The notes: generated by a model not told the origin, from the sequence alone. 64,000 nucleotides of DNA from Candidatus Fonsibacter ubiquis (GCF_002688585.1 NZ_CP024034.1:797501-861500), one strand, 5' to 3'; shown: positions 10,625 to 20,253, counted from the first letter of the stretch. Translations and numbers: made by a program.

Positions 10625-12461
10625 ACAAGGTAAACAAATCATAAAAAACACAATTCAATTTTTGCCTAATGGCCCCGGTGTTTACAAAATGCTAGATGAT
10701 AAAAAGGTCATTATTTATGTAGGAAAAGCTAAGAACCTGCCTAATAGAATAAATAGTTACATTTCATCTTCTTATTTACCTATCAGAACAGAAAGAATGA
10801 TTTCTAATACAAAAAATCTAGAATTTATTTCAACACAAAATGAAGCTGAGGCGCTACTACTAGAAGCTAATCTAATAAAAAAAAATCAGCCTCGATATAA
10901 TATATTATTAAAGGATGATAAATCTTTTCCTTATATTCAGCTTACAAAATCTCATAAATTTCCTCAATTAACAAAATTTAGGGGCAAACAAAATAAAAAT
11001 GATATTTTTTTTGGCCCCTTTGCATCATCTGGAGCGGCGGGATGGGCAATAAAAACTCTACAAAAAGTATTTCTATTGAGGGTTTGCGATGACTCAATTT
11101 TTCACAATAGAAAAAGACCATGTATTTTATATCAAATCAAAAGATGCTCTGCTCCATGTACAAATGAAATCAGCGAAGAAGATTATAATAAACTTGTCAT
11201 GGACAGTATTAGTTTTTTAAATGGAAAATCTGCTCTTATACAAAAAAAACTTTCTAAAGAAATGGAAGTTGAAAGCAAAAAATTTAATTACGAAAAAGCG
11301 GCAACAATTAGAGATAGAATTAAAGCATTAACTCAAATTCAATCATCTCAGCAAATAAATAAAAATAATTTTAATAATGCAGATTTAATTGTTTTATTTC
11401 AAAAAAATAATATTACGTGCATTGAGGTATTTTTTTATAGATCAAAACAAAATTGGGGCAACCAAGCTTTTTTTCCAAAACATGACAAAGACGATGATAT
11501 AGATGATATTTTTTATTCATTTTTAATTCAATTTTATGAAAATAAAATCCCGCCAGAAGAAATTATTTTAAGTGAAAAAATTAAAGATTTAGCACTAATA
11601 AAGGCAGCTTTAGAAAAAAAATATAATAAAAAAATTAATATAAAAACTGCACAAAATAATAATGAAACACTTTCAATAAAATTAGCTATTAAAAATGCTC
11701 AATTAGCTTTGGACAAAAAGCTTTTGGAGAATAAAAATAATGATCATTTTTTATCATTAATTAATAAAGAGTTTGATTTGGGCTTTAATCCAACGTTAAT
11801 TGAAGTTTACGATAATAGTCATATTCAAGGATTAAATGCTGTCGGGTCTTTTGTTGTATTCGGAAAAAATGGATTTATCAAAAGAAAATATAGAAAATTT
11901 AATATAGCAAAAACAAATATTAATCCCGGGGATGATTACGGAATGTTAAAAGAAGTTCTTTCTAGAAGATTTGCTAAAATTAAGTCAAATAATGATGATG
12001 AAATTCCTGATTTAATCATAATTGACGGTGGCAAGGGTCATTATAACGTAGCTAGAAAAATTTTAGATGAACTCGGGTATTTTAATCTAAATATGATAGC
12101 GATTGCAAAAAGTGAAAGAAGAAATCAAGGAGATGAGACTTTTTATCATAATAAAAAAGAAATAAAAATTAATAATAATGTATTGTTATTTTTTTTACAA
12201 AGATTACGCGATGAAGCTCATAGATTTGCAATTTTTTCACATAGAGCTAAAAGAAAAAATACATTTACCCAATCTGCGCTTGATAATATTGAAGGGATAG
12301 GAAAAACAAGAAAAAAAATGCTTTTAAATCACTTTGGATCTGTAAAATTAATAGAGAGCGCAAGTATCGAAGATATGAAAAAAATAAACGGAATAAGTGA
12401 TTTTGTTGCAAGTAAAATTTATAATTTTTTTAATAAAAATAATTTAGTTTCAAAAAAATGA
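10605..12461 (+). CDS. uvrC: Excinuclease ABC subunit C
   Basis: UvrC makes the two incisions in nucleotide excision repair. The 618-residue protein has the N-terminal GIY-YIG nuclease (GVYKMLDD, IYVGKAKNL), a Cys-containing segment (RPCILYQIKRCSAPC), a UVR motif (NYEKAATIRDRI), the C-terminal RNase H-like nuclease (EVYDNSHIQG, IIDGGKGHY) and tandem helix-hairpin-helix motifs (IEGIGKTRKKMLL). Two in-frame ATGs occur at 10605 and 10611; either is possible. It overlaps folB upstream and pgsA by 4 bases downstream. Confidence 0.97.
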   Translation: MIMKSFEQGKQIIKNTIQFLPNGPGVYKMLDDKKVIIYVGKAKNLPNRINSYISSSYLPIRTERMISNTKNLEFISTQNEAEALLLEANLIKKNQPRYNILLKDDKSFPYIQLTKSHKFPQLTKFRGKQNKNDIFFGPFASSGAAGWAIKTLQKVFLLRVCDDSIFHNRKRPCILYQIKRCSAPCTNEISEEDYNKLVMDSISFLNGKSALIQKKLSKEMEVESKKFNYEKAATIRDRIKALTQIQSSQQINKNNFNNADLIVLFQKNNITCIEVFFYRSKQNWGNQAFFPKHDKDDDIDDIFYSFLIQFYENKIPPEEIILSEKIKDLALIKAALEKKYNKKINIKTAQNNNETLSIKLAIKNAQLALDKKLLENKNNDHFLSLINKEFDLGFNPTLIEVYDNSHIQGLNAVGSFVVFGKNGFIKRKYRKFNIAKTNINPGDDYGMLKEVLSRRFAKIKSNNDDEIPDLIIIDGGKGHYNVARKILDELGYFNLNMIAIAKSERRNQGDETFYHNKKEIKINNNVLLFFLQRLRDEAHRFAIFSHRAKRKNTFTQSALDNIEGIGKTRKKMLLNHFGSVKLIESASIEDMKKINGISDFVASKIYNFFNKNNLVSKK

Positions 12462-13009
12462 AAATACCTAACATCCTAACCATTGGCAGAATTCTAATTG
12501 CTCCAATATTAGTAGTTATCTATTATTTATCTGGAGAATTAAGTGATTGGTTATCCTGCATTATATTTGTAATAGCCGCTTTTACAGATTATCTAGACGG
12601 ATTTTTTGCAAGATTATATAAGCAACAATCTAAGTTTGGTGAATTGCTAGATCCAATTGCAGATAAAGTTTTAGTTGCAACAGCCCTTGCACTTTTAATA
12701 ATGAGTCAAACTATAAAAGGTCCTCATGTAGTGGCAGCAATTATAATAATAACAAGAGAAATTTTAATTTCGGGATTAAGAGAGTTTTTAGCAAAAGCAC
12801 AAATTTATATTCCTGTAACGAATTTATCTAAGGGTAAGACAGTAATACAAATGACTGCTATTTCTATTTTATTAGCAGGTAATAGCGGTGATAAATTTTT
12901 ATTTGATTATGGAATTGAGTTAGGAATATATTTGCTTTGGATGTCTGCTATATTAACGCTTTGGACAGGTTACGCATACTTAAGAAAAGGAATAGATCTT
13001 ATTGATTAA
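12458..13009 (+). CDS. pgsA: CDP-diacylglycerol-glycerol-3-phosphate 3-phosphatidyltransferase
   Basis: PgsA is the inner-membrane enzyme that makes phosphatidylglycerol phosphate from CDP-diacylglycerol and glycerol-3-phosphate. The 183-residue protein has the CDP-alcohol phosphotransferase signature DGFFARLYKQQSKFGELLD followed by PIAD, with the Asp pairs in register, and several hydrophobic segments. Its ATG overlaps the uvrC stop (ATGA). The uvrC-pgsA pairing is common in proteobacteria. Confidence 0.95.
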   Translation: MKIPNILTIGRILIAPILVVIYYLSGELSDWLSCIIFVIAAFTDYLDGFFARLYKQQSKFGELLDPIADKVLVATALALLIMSQTIKGPHVVAAIIIITREILISGLREFLAKAQIYIPVTNLSKGKTVIQMTAISILLAGNSGDKFLFDYGIELGIYLLWMSAILTLWTGYAYLRKGIDLID

Positions 13010-13015
13010 TTATTA

Positions 13016-13897
13016 TTAATTTTTATTTACTAATTTTGAATAATTATCGTCTAATTTTTTAATCATATCAACAACAGCAAAATTAATATCTCCTATTTGA
13101 GATACTGGTGTTACCTCGGCTGCAGTTCCAGTTAAAAAACACCCATCAAATTTATTAAGTTCCTCGAGTTTTATTTTTCTTTCTAAAACTTTGATCTGAA
13201 GTTGTTTAGCAATTTCTATAATTGATCTTCTGGTAATTCCGTCTAAAAAAGAGTCTGCTATTGGGGTGTGAATCTCATTGCTATTAGTTTTGGTAAAAAA
13301 AATATTTGCACCTGTAGCTTCTGCTATATTTCCTTGATAATCCATCATTAAAGCATCATGATATTTTTTTTTTTCTGCCTCATGTTTGGATAGAGTTGAA
13401 ATCATATAAAGGCCTGAAGCTTTTGTATCCCATGGTATGCAATCTGGCGGTGGCTTTTTCCATTTAGAAATATCTAATCTAATTCCTTTAATTTTAATTT
13501 GTGGATCAAAATAAGAACCCCATTCCCATGTTGCTATAGCAAAATGAATCTGACTTTTTTGAGCAGATATCGCCATCATTTCACTTCCTCTCCACACCAC
13601 TGGCCTCACGTAGCCATTTTTGACATTTTGTACAGAAATTATTTCTTTACAGGCTTTATCTATTTGTTCAGCCGAGTAAGGAATCTTCATGCCCATTCTC
13701 TCTGCTGAATAAATCAATCTATTTGTATGCTCTCTTAACTTAAAAATTCCCCCATTGTAAACCCTTTCGCCTTCAAACACGCAGCTAGCATAATGAAGTC
13801 CATGACTTAGAATGTGTAAATTAGCTTCTTTCCAATCAACTAATTTACCATTGTACCAAATTTTTCCTGATCTTTTATCAAAAGGGACTGGTTCCAT
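13016..13897 (-). CDS. ilvE: Branched-chain amino acid aminotransferase
   Basis: A 293-residue fold-type IV PLP aminotransferase catalysing the last step of Leu, Ile and Val synthesis. Diagnostic features are FEGERVYNG near residue 40, the PLP-lysine region WDTKASGLYMIS, EATGANIFF, and the C-terminal FLTGTAAEVTPV. It is convergent with pgsA across 6 bases and divergent from the MarR-family gene. In many alphaproteobacteria ilvE also lies next to the PetP/PetR regulators, which strengthens the assignment of those neighbours. Confidence 0.94.
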   Translation of the reverse strand: MEPVPFDKRSGKIWYNGKLVDWKEANLHILSHGLHYASCVFEGERVYNGGIFKLREHTNRLIYSAERMGMKIPYSAEQIDKACKEIISVQNVKNGYVRPVVWRGSEMMAISAQKSQIHFAIATWEWGSYFDPQIKIKGIRLDISKWKKPPPDCIPWDTKASGLYMISTLSKHEAEKKKYHDALMMDYQGNIAEATGANIFFTKTNSNEIHTPIADSFLDGITRRSIIEIAKQLQIKVLERKIKLEELNKFDGCFLTGTAAEVTPVSQIGDINFAVVDMIKKLDDNYSKLVNKN

Positions 13898-13944
13898 TAG
13901 AGTAAATAATAATTAAAATTGTATTGGTAAATAAGTAAAGTAGA

Positions 13945-13965
13945 TATGTCAATAAAACTGACGTA
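13945..13965. promoter_or_regulatory. Imperfect inverted repeat upstream of the MarR-family gene
   Basis: TATGTCA and TGACGTA are separated by 7 bases, a 6-of-7 dyad starting 36 bases before the MarR-family start codon. MarR regulators bind dyads of about this size, so this could be an autoregulatory operator. This rests on position and symmetry only. Confidence 0.3.
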
Positions 13966-13980
13966 CAATAAAATTTTAAA

Positions 13981-14418
13981 ATGAAAGATCTTTTATATTT
14001 AAGAGAAAAAAGTTTAAAAGAAATTTTAGAACTCATTTTTCAAGCTTACATAGACTCTTATTCTGATCCAAATGAAGTATTAAAAAAAAATTCTTTTGGT
14101 AGAGCGCATCACAGGTTACTTTGTATTATAGAAGGAAGTCCTAATATCACTATTGCTGATATATTAAGAAAATTGAAAATTACTAAACAAAGTTTAAGTA
14201 GAGTTCTTCAAGATCTAATAAAAAAAAATATTATATCACAAAAAAAAGGCACAAAGGACGGTAGACAAAGAGAATTAGTATTAACTGAAAAAGGAATTAA
14301 GCTTTGCCATGAAATTTATAATAAACAAAAAAAAAGAATAATTAATGCGCTTAAAAATTCAACTTCTGATGAAGTTTCTAATTTTAAGTCAATAATGAAA
14401 AAGATAATTTATGGATAA
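13981..14418 (+). CDS. petP: MarR-family regulator, PetP-like
   Basis: A 145-residue winged helix-turn-helix protein. The DNA-binding core reads ITIADILRKLKITKQSLSRVL followed by a wing containing GTKDGRQRELVLT, flanked by helices for dimerisation. Its last 8 bases overlap the OmpR-type gene. In Rhodobacter capsulatus a MarR-like PetP and an OmpR-like PetR form a pair next to petABC and are needed for bc1 expression. Here the petABC genes lie about 8 kb away. The PetP name is inferred from this arrangement. Confidence 0.75.
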   Translation: MKDLLYLREKSLKEILELIFQAYIDSYSDPNEVLKKNSFGRAHHRLLCIIEGSPNITIADILRKLKITKQSLSRVLQDLIKKNIISQKKGTKDGRQRELVLTEKGIKLCHEIYNKQKKRIINALKNSTSDEVSNFKSIMKKIIYG

Positions 14419-15091
14419 TTCAAAGATACATATTTTAATTATTGATGATGATGAAAAGATTAGAGATTTACTTAAACAATATTTAAAAAATAATAATTTT
14501 TTCGTATCTACGGCAATCAACGCTTCTGATGCTGAAGAAAAGTTAAAAATTATAAAATTTGATTTAGCAATTATTGATATAATGATGCCTGGTAAAGACG
14601 GTTTGCAACTTACAAAAGAAATTAGGGAAAAAATAGACCTTCCTATTATTCTTCTAACCGCAAAAGGTGAGCCTGAAGATAGAGTCCGAGGATTAGAATT
14701 GGGGGCAGAAGATTATTTGCCAAAACCCTTTGAACCTAAAGAACTTTTATTAAGAATTAAAAATGTAATTAAAAGAATAAGAAAAAATAAATATGTAATA
14801 ACTTCAATTAAAATAGGAAAAGCAAGTATTAATATGAAGAAAATGGAAATTCAAAAAGAAAAAAAAGTAATTAAAATAAATGCTAGTGAAAAAATTCTTC
14901 TAGAGAATATGATTGGTTCTGCAGGAAAAATATTTTCCAGAGAAGAGATATCAAAAATTACAAATCTAACTCAAGAAAGAAGTATAGATGTATTGGTAAC
15001 CAGACTTAGGCAAAAAATTGAACCTGATCCAAAAAATCCAAAATATCTCCAAACGGTCAGAGGAACTGGATATGTTCTGTGGCTAGATTGA
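14411..15091 (+). CDS. petR: OmpR-family response regulator, PetR-like
   Basis: A 226-residue response regulator. The receiver domain has the acidic pocket DDD near residues 12-14, phosphoacceptor D56 (AIIDIMMPG), the switch Thr in LLTAKGE and K105 in YLPKPFEPKELLLRI. The C-terminal winged helix carries ITNLTQERSIDVLVTRLRQKI and RGTGYVLW. It overlaps the MarR gene and is followed 1 base later by a histidine kinase, so the three probably act together. The targets may include respiratory genes, by analogy with Rhodobacter PetR. Confidence 0.85.
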   Translation: MDNSKIHILIIDDDEKIRDLLKQYLKNNNFFVSTAINASDAEEKLKIIKFDLAIIDIMMPGKDGLQLTKEIREKIDLPIILLTAKGEPEDRVRGLELGAEDYLPKPFEPKELLLRIKNVIKRIRKNKYVITSIKIGKASINMKKMEIQKEKKVIKINASEKILLENMIGSAGKIFSREEISKITNLTQERSIDVLVTRLRQKIEPDPKNPKYLQTVRGTGYVLWLD

Positions 15092-15092
15092 A

Positions 15093-16403
15093 ATGTTAAG
15101 AAAAATATTTCCTCGAACTTTACTTTTTAGATCTCTATTAATTATAGTAGTACCAATTATACTTATACAGGTTGTAATTGGAGCAGTTTTTTTTGATAGT
15201 ATTTGGTATAAAACCAACAGAGGCTTAGTAAGAGCTACCACAAATGAAATTAATACATTCTTAGAACTCTACCCTGAATTTAAACAAAAAAATAAAGTTA
15301 GTGAATTAATTAACACTTTCAAGAATAATAGCGGACTCATAATCTCAATCAAAAAAGAAATTCGAGAACTACCATCTACAGAAACAGTCAAATGGTACAG
15401 TCTGTACGATAAAATTGTTGTAGAGGAGTTCTCAGACAAATTAAAAAATCCATATTGGCATAACGTGAGATTTGATAGTTCGAATGTTCAGGTTTTAATA
15501 ATGTTTAATAAGAATGAAATTATTGAATTTTTAATAGCCAAATCAAAAATAAGATCAACATCGGGAAGAATATTTGCACTTTGGATTACTATACCATCAT
15601 TTATATTTTTAATTATTTCAATAATATTTTTGCGCAATCAAATAAGGCCGATTGTTCACCTGTCTCGAGCTGCAGAAAAATTTGGCAAAGGGCAATTTGA
15701 TAGTGATTTTAAAATTTCTGGTGCTCTAGAAATTAGACAGGCTTCTTATGAATTTGAAAGAATGAAAAGAAGAATTTTAAAACACATTAGTCAAAGAACA
15801 GCAATGTTGTCGGGTATTAGCCATGATTTAAAAACCCCTCTCACACGATTAAAGTTACAAATTGAGCTTTTAAATAAAAATCAAAAGTTAAATTCTTTAA
15901 AAGAAGAAATTAATGAAATGGAAAAAATGATCAATGAATATCTTGATTTTGCAAGTAATCAATATTCACAAGCTTTAGAAAAATTTAATATTTATCAATT
16001 AATTCAAAATTTAATTGAAAAGAGTTTTAAAAAAAATATTAAAATAATTAGTCCTAAAAATTTAATATTTACAGGAAGAAAAAATCTTATCAGAAGATGT
16101 ATTGCTAATATCATAAATAACTCTCAAAAATATGCTGAAAATATATTAATTACTTGCAAAAAAATCAAAAATACTACTCAAATTACTATTGATGATGACG
16201 GACCTGGAATTGCAGATGAGCACAAGGATAAAGTATTTAGGCCATTTTATAGGATCGACCAATCTAAATCTTTTAAAGATAGTAATTTTGGATTAGGTCT
16301 TTCCATTGTTGAAGATATAGTTAATTCACACGGTGGGACTGTAAAATTATTTAACAATCCAAAAGGTAAGGGCTTGCGAGTTTTATTATCTTTTCCCAAC
16401 TAA
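15093..16403 (+). CDS. EnvZ-type membrane histidine kinase
   Basis: A 436-residue sensor kinase. Membrane segments fall near residues 10-30 and 153-178 and enclose a periplasmic sensor region of ~120 residues. A HAMP domain follows (IRPIVHLSRAAEKF). The HisKA domain holds H244 in SGISHDLKTPLTRLK. The ATPase domain has the N box (NIINNSQKYAEN), G1 (DDDGPGI) and G2 (GLGLSI). It is the likely cognate kinase of the upstream regulator. The signal is unknown. Its end overlaps the convergent ubiK by 18 bases. Confidence 0.92.
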   Translation: MLRKIFPRTLLFRSLLIIVVPIILIQVVIGAVFFDSIWYKTNRGLVRATTNEINTFLELYPEFKQKNKVSELINTFKNNSGLIISIKKEIRELPSTETVKWYSLYDKIVVEEFSDKLKNPYWHNVRFDSSNVQVLIMFNKNEIIEFLIAKSKIRSTSGRIFALWITIPSFIFLIISIIFLRNQIRPIVHLSRAAEKFGKGQFDSDFKISGALEIRQASYEFERMKRRILKHISQRTAMLSGISHDLKTPLTRLKLQIELLNKNQKLNSLKEEINEMEKMINEYLDFASNQYSQALEKFNIYQLIQNLIEKSFKKNIKIISPKNLIFTGRKNLIRRCIANIINNSQKYAENILITCKKIKNTTQITIDDDGPGIADEHKDKVFRPFYRIDQSKSFKDSNFGLGLSIVEDIVNSHGGTVKLFNNPKGKGLRVLLSFPN

Positions 16404-16616
16404 TTTTTTTAATTTTTGTATTTCAAGTTTTAGACTATTAATTTTATTTTTTAATTCTTCTAAATCACGACTATGTGAATTATTTAATTCATTCATAGTT
16501 TTTTCTTTTTTAAACTGAATAAGATTTTTTATTTCTTGTTTGATATCTTTTGTTGTTAAAAGACTTAATTGAAATAAGTTAGTTAAATTATTAATAATTT
16601 TTTTATAATTAATCAT
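16386..16616 (-). CDS. ubiK: UbiK-like ubiquinone biosynthesis accessory factor (BMFP family)
   Basis: A 76-residue protein whose C-terminal half is a predicted coiled coil (DLEELKNKINSLKLEIQKLKK), the hallmark of the BMFP/YqiC family now called UbiK. That family is known to support aerobic ubiquinone synthesis and to interact with membrane lipids. The N-terminal amphipathic region would contact the membrane. It is transcribed on its own, divergent from lgt across 47 bases. The assignment rests on length, coiled coil and general pattern rather than a catalytic motif. Confidence 0.7.
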   Translation of the reverse strand: MINYKKIINNLTNLFQLSLLTTKDIKQEIKNLIQFKKEKTMNELNNSHSRDLEELKNKINSLKLEIQKLKKLVGKR

Positions 16617-16663
16617 ATATTCTTTTTAATAATATAGTTATAAATAATTTTAAGATTATTTAA

Positions 16664-17467
16664 ATGTATATTCACAATCTAGATCCCATCATAATTAATT
16701 TTGGTTTCCTAGAAATACGCTGGTACTCTTTAGCCTATATTTTTGGCATATTTTTGGGTTTTTACTATGCAAAATATTTAATTAAAAAATTCTGGTACAA
16801 AGAAAATATTAATGTCCAAGTTCTAGATAATTTTTTAATTTATTTAATTTTAGGAATTATTTTAGGAGGAAGATTAGGATATATTTTATTTTATAATTTT
16901 AATTATTACTATCAAAATCCCCTTGAAATATTATTTTTATGGCGAGGAGGAATGTCTTTTCACGGTGGCGTTATAGGTGTTTTGATTGCCTCATTAATTT
17001 TTGCAAAGAAGAATAATGTAAAAATACTGGTTTTAACTGACATAGTCGTCTGCGCAACGCCAATTGGTATATTCCTTGGAAGAATTGCTAATTTTATAAA
17101 CGGAGAGTTGTATGGAAAAAAAACGTTTTCAGATTATGGCGTTATTTTTCCCAAAATTGATATGGAACCAAGACATCCCTCACAACTTTATGAGGCAATT
17201 CTTGAAGGTTTAATATTATTTTTTTTACTTAATATTATATTAAAATTCAAAAAAAAATTATTTAACGGTGAGTTATCTTGTTATTTTTTAATCTTTTATT
17301 CAATATTTAGAATTATATCAGAATTATTTAGAGAGCCGGACAAACATATTGGATATATAATTTTCAATATATCCTTAGGAACGATTATAAGTTTTAGCTT
17401 TTTAATTTTTGGAATAATTGCATTTAAGATAATTAAAAATGAATCTTTTAGAAAAACTAATTTATAA
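16664..17467 (+). CDS. lgt: Prolipoprotein diacylglyceryl transferase
   Basis: Lgt is the inner-membrane enzyme that transfers diacylglycerol from phosphatidylglycerol to the lipobox Cys, the first step of lipoprotein maturation. The 267-residue polytopic protein has the conserved GGRLGYILFYN, WRGGMSFHGG, GRIANFINGELYG with the family Arg and Asn, and RHPSQLYEA. It heads an apparent operon with the MidA-like methyltransferase (29-base overlap) and pgeF, an order known from other alphaproteobacteria. Confidence 0.96.
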   Translation: MYIHNLDPIIINFGFLEIRWYSLAYIFGIFLGFYYAKYLIKKFWYKENINVQVLDNFLIYLILGIILGGRLGYILFYNFNYYYQNPLEILFLWRGGMSFHGGVIGVLIASLIFAKKNNVKILVLTDIVVCATPIGIFLGRIANFINGELYGKKTFSDYGVIFPKIDMEPRHPSQLYEAILEGLILFFLLNIILKFKKKLFNGELSCYFLIFYSIFRIISELFREPDKHIGYIIFNISLGTIISFSFLIFGIIAFKIIKNESFRKTNL

Positions 17468-18509
17468 AAAAAAAGTTATCACGCTTGATAAATTCATAGA
17501 TATTGCCTTATATAACAAGCAATTAGGCTACTACCAAACTAAAAAAATATTTAGCCGCGATGGAGATTTTATAACATCTCCTTTAATCTCTAGTATTTTT
17601 TCAGAAATGATATCGATATGGATTGTATCCTATTGGATTTATTTAAAAAAACCAAAACAAATAAATATTTTAGAGTTAGGACCAGGAAATGGGTTAATGA
17701 TTAATCAAATAATAAATTCATTAAAAAAAATTAAAACTTTTGATGCTAAATTCACTATTTATTTACATGAAAAAAGTGAGTCATTAGTTAAAGTTCAAAA
17801 AAAAAATTTAAATATTTTTAAAAATATAATCTGGACTAAAAATATTAATGAAATTAAGCAATATCCTACAATCATTATAGCAAATGAATTTTTTGATGCT
17901 TTTCCAATAAAACAATTTTTCAAAATCAATACTAAGTGGCATGAACAATGCATTTCTTTTAAAAATAATATAAAAAGAATTATTTATTATAAAAATAAGA
18001 TTAATAACAATTATCTTAAGAAATATTCAAAATTTTTTAATATTAATAAAAGTAGAGTCATTGAGTATCCAGTGAAAATTGAAAATTATATAAATTCAAT
18101 TTCCAAAATTTTAAAAAAAAATAATGGAGTCTTTTTGACTTTTGATTATGGCTACTCTGATAGTATCGGGAAAAATACTTTGCGAGCAATAAAAAAACAT
18201 AAAATTGTTAATTTGCTTAAAGAATATACTGATTGCGATATTACTTTTGATGTTAATTTTAATATATTAAAAAATATTTTTAAAAAAAATAACATTAGGC
18301 ATATTGGAACTGTATCTCAAAATTTTTTTTTACAAAAACTCGGCATTATGGAAAGGGCAACACAAATAATAAAAAAGCAGAATGTTAATGACAGCAAAGA
18401 TTTAATTTTAAGTATAAATAAACTTATAAATCCGAAAGAAATGGGTAGCACTTTTCAAGCATTAGCTTTTTGCAATAAAGATTGTAAATTTAATCTTGGT
18501 TTTATCTAA
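17439..18509 (+). CDS. MidA/NDUFAF7-like SAM-dependent methyltransferase
   Basis: A 356-residue member of the DUF185 family. In mitochondria NDUFAF7 symmetrically dimethylates an arginine of a complex I subunit. Here DGDFITSPLIS matches the N-terminal family motif, ILELGPGNGLM is the SAM-binding motif I and NEFFDAFPI is the conserved post-II segment. Complex I assembly is therefore the likely role, but bacterial substrates are less certain. It overlaps lgt by 29 bases and meets pgeF at a TAATG stop/start. Confidence 0.85.
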   Translation: MNLLEKLIYKKKVITLDKFIDIALYNKQLGYYQTKKIFSRDGDFITSPLISSIFSEMISIWIVSYWIYLKKPKQINILELGPGNGLMINQIINSLKKIKTFDAKFTIYLHEKSESLVKVQKKNLNIFKNIIWTKNINEIKQYPTIIIANEFFDAFPIKQFFKINTKWHEQCISFKNNIKRIIYYKNKINNNYLKKYSKFFNINKSRVIEYPVKIENYINSISKILKKNNGVFLTFDYGYSDSIGKNTLRAIKKHKIVNLLKEYTDCDITFDVNFNILKNIFKKNNIRHIGTVSQNFFLQKLGIMERATQIIKKQNVNDSKDLILSINKLINPKEMGSTFQALAFCNKDCKFNLGFI

Positions 18510-19273
18510 TGATTTTTTATTCCAGAAAAATTAACAAAATAAAAGGCATTAAGAGTTTTTTTTTCTCAAGGAACAATGGACGATCAAAAGGAATTTATAA
18601 AAGTTTAAACTGCGGAATAGGATCTAATGATAAAAAAAAAAATGTTATAAATAATATTAAAATAGTTGCAAAAAAAATTAACTCTAAATTTAGTAATCTA
18701 ATTTTGCTTAGACAATATCATAGTAATAAAATAATTAATTTTGACAATTTTTTAATAAAAAAGAGATACAAAGCCGATGGAATTATTACTTCAGTTCCAA
18801 AATTTTCACTCGGAATTTTAACTGCAGATTGTGTGCCAATTTTAGTCGCGGATAAAGAAAATAAAATAATTGCAGCTATACACTCTGGATGGAAGGGCGC
18901 AAATTCTGGAATTATTGAAAACTTAATTAAAAAATTTAAAGAGAAGAAATCAAAAATTTCAAATCTAATCGTTGCGATTGGACCTTGTATTGCAAAAAAA
19001 AATTATGAAGTACAAAAAGATTTTGTTAATAAAATTAAATTAAAAAATAAAAATTTTAAAAAATATTTTACAAATAATAATAAAAAAATTTATTTTAATT
19101 TACGATTATTTGTTAATGATAAATTTTTAAGATTAGGAGTTCTAAAAAATAATATTGAACATATCAATAAGGATACCTATGGTGATTATAAAAATTTTTT
19201 TAGCTACCGAAGATCTTTACATAATAATGAGTCAGATTACGGAAGATGTATTTCTGCAATTTGTAGATATTAA
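18509..19273 (+). CDS. pgeF: Purine nucleoside phosphorylase/deaminase, laccase-domain (PgeF/YfiH family)
   Basis: A 254-residue protein of the family formerly annotated as polyphenol oxidase and now linked to purine nucleoside cleavage and to a peptidoglycan-editing role. The metal ligands are in place: RQYHSN, ILTADCVPIL, and AIHSGWKGA. It starts at the TAATG junction with the MidA-like gene and ends 37 bases before prs. Confidence 0.88.
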   Translation: MIFYSRKINKIKGIKSFFFSRNNGRSKGIYKSLNCGIGSNDKKKNVINNIKIVAKKINSKFSNLILLRQYHSNKIINFDNFLIKKRYKADGIITSVPKFSLGILTADCVPILVADKENKIIAAIHSGWKGANSGIIENLIKKFKEKKSKISNLIVAIGPCIAKKNYEVQKDFVNKIKLKNKNFKKYFTNNNKKIYFNLRLFVNDKFLRLGVLKNNIEHINKDTYGDYKNFFSYRRSLHNNESDYGRCISAICRY

Positions 19274-19310
19274 TTGATTAAATAATTATAAAATTATATA
19301 AAAAGATCTC

Positions 19311-20243
19311 ATGAAGATTGTATCTGGAACGAGTAGTATCTCCCTAAGTGATCAAATTTGTAAATATTTAAAAACAAAACCAACGCAAAGAGATATTAAA
19401 AGATTTGCAGACTCAGAGGTCTACGTCGAGATCAAAGAAAATATGAGAGGTAACGATGTATACTTAATTCAATCAACTTCATACCCTGCTAACGACAATA
19501 TTATGGAGTTACTAATATGTATAGATTCGTTACGAAGATCTTCTGCAAAAAATATAACCGCAGTCATCCCTTACTTTGGTTACGCAAGACAAGATAGAAA
19601 AGTTGTACCTAGATCTCCTATAAGTGCAAAATTAGTTGCAAACTTAATTACAAATGCTGGAGCAAACAGAGTTCTAACAATGGACCTTCATGCAAATCAA
19701 ATTCAAGGTTTTTTTGATATTCCCGTTGATAATTTATATGCAGCTCCAGTTCTTTTAAAACATATATTAAAAAATATTGGAACAAAAAATATTGTTTGTG
19801 TTGCGCCAGATGTTGGGGGTGTAGAAAGAGCGAGAGCTATTGGAAAACGATTGAACGCTGGCTTAGCGATTATTGATAAAAGAAGAGAGCGTCCAGGACA
19901 ATCCGAAGTTATGAATGTTATTGGAGAAATCAAAAATAAATCTTGCATTATAATTGATGATTTAATTGATAGCGGAGGAACAATCTGTAACGCTGCTGAT
20001 GCTTTAATAGAAAAGGGTGCAAAAGAAGTTTATTGTTACGTAGTTCATGGCGTTCTTACAGGCTCTTGTATTGATAAAATTAAAAAATCTAAAATAAAAA
20101 AAATTGTTATCACTGACACAATTGACAATACAAAAAAAGTAAAAGGAGTTTCTAAAATAGAGGTTGTAAGTATTGCTCCGCTGATTGCTGAAGCTATCAA
20201 GCGAATATCTCAATCAACTTCGGTTTCTAGCTTATTCAAATAA
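19311..20243 (+). CDS. prs: Ribose-phosphate pyrophosphokinase
   Basis: Prs makes PRPP from ribose-5-phosphate and ATP for nucleotide, histidine and tryptophan synthesis. The 310-residue protein has normal length. It carries FGYARQDRK in the ATP loop, the metal-binding MDLHANQIQGFF, APDVGGVERAR, and the PRPP loop IIDDLIDSGGT. It begins a run with rplY, pth and ychF that is widely conserved in proteobacteria. Confidence 0.97.
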   Translation: MKIVSGTSSISLSDQICKYLKTKPTQRDIKRFADSEVYVEIKENMRGNDVYLIQSTSYPANDNIMELLICIDSLRRSSAKNITAVIPYFGYARQDRKVVPRSPISAKLVANLITNAGANRVLTMDLHANQIQGFFDIPVDNLYAAPVLLKHILKNIGTKNIVCVAPDVGGVERARAIGKRLNAGLAIIDKRRERPGQSEVMNVIGEIKNKSCIIIDDLIDSGGTICNAADALIEKGAKEVYCYVVHGVLTGSCIDKIKKSKIKKIVITDTIDNTKKVKGVSKIEVVSIAPLIAEAIKRISQSTSVSSLFK

Positions 20244-20253
20244 ATAACAATAA

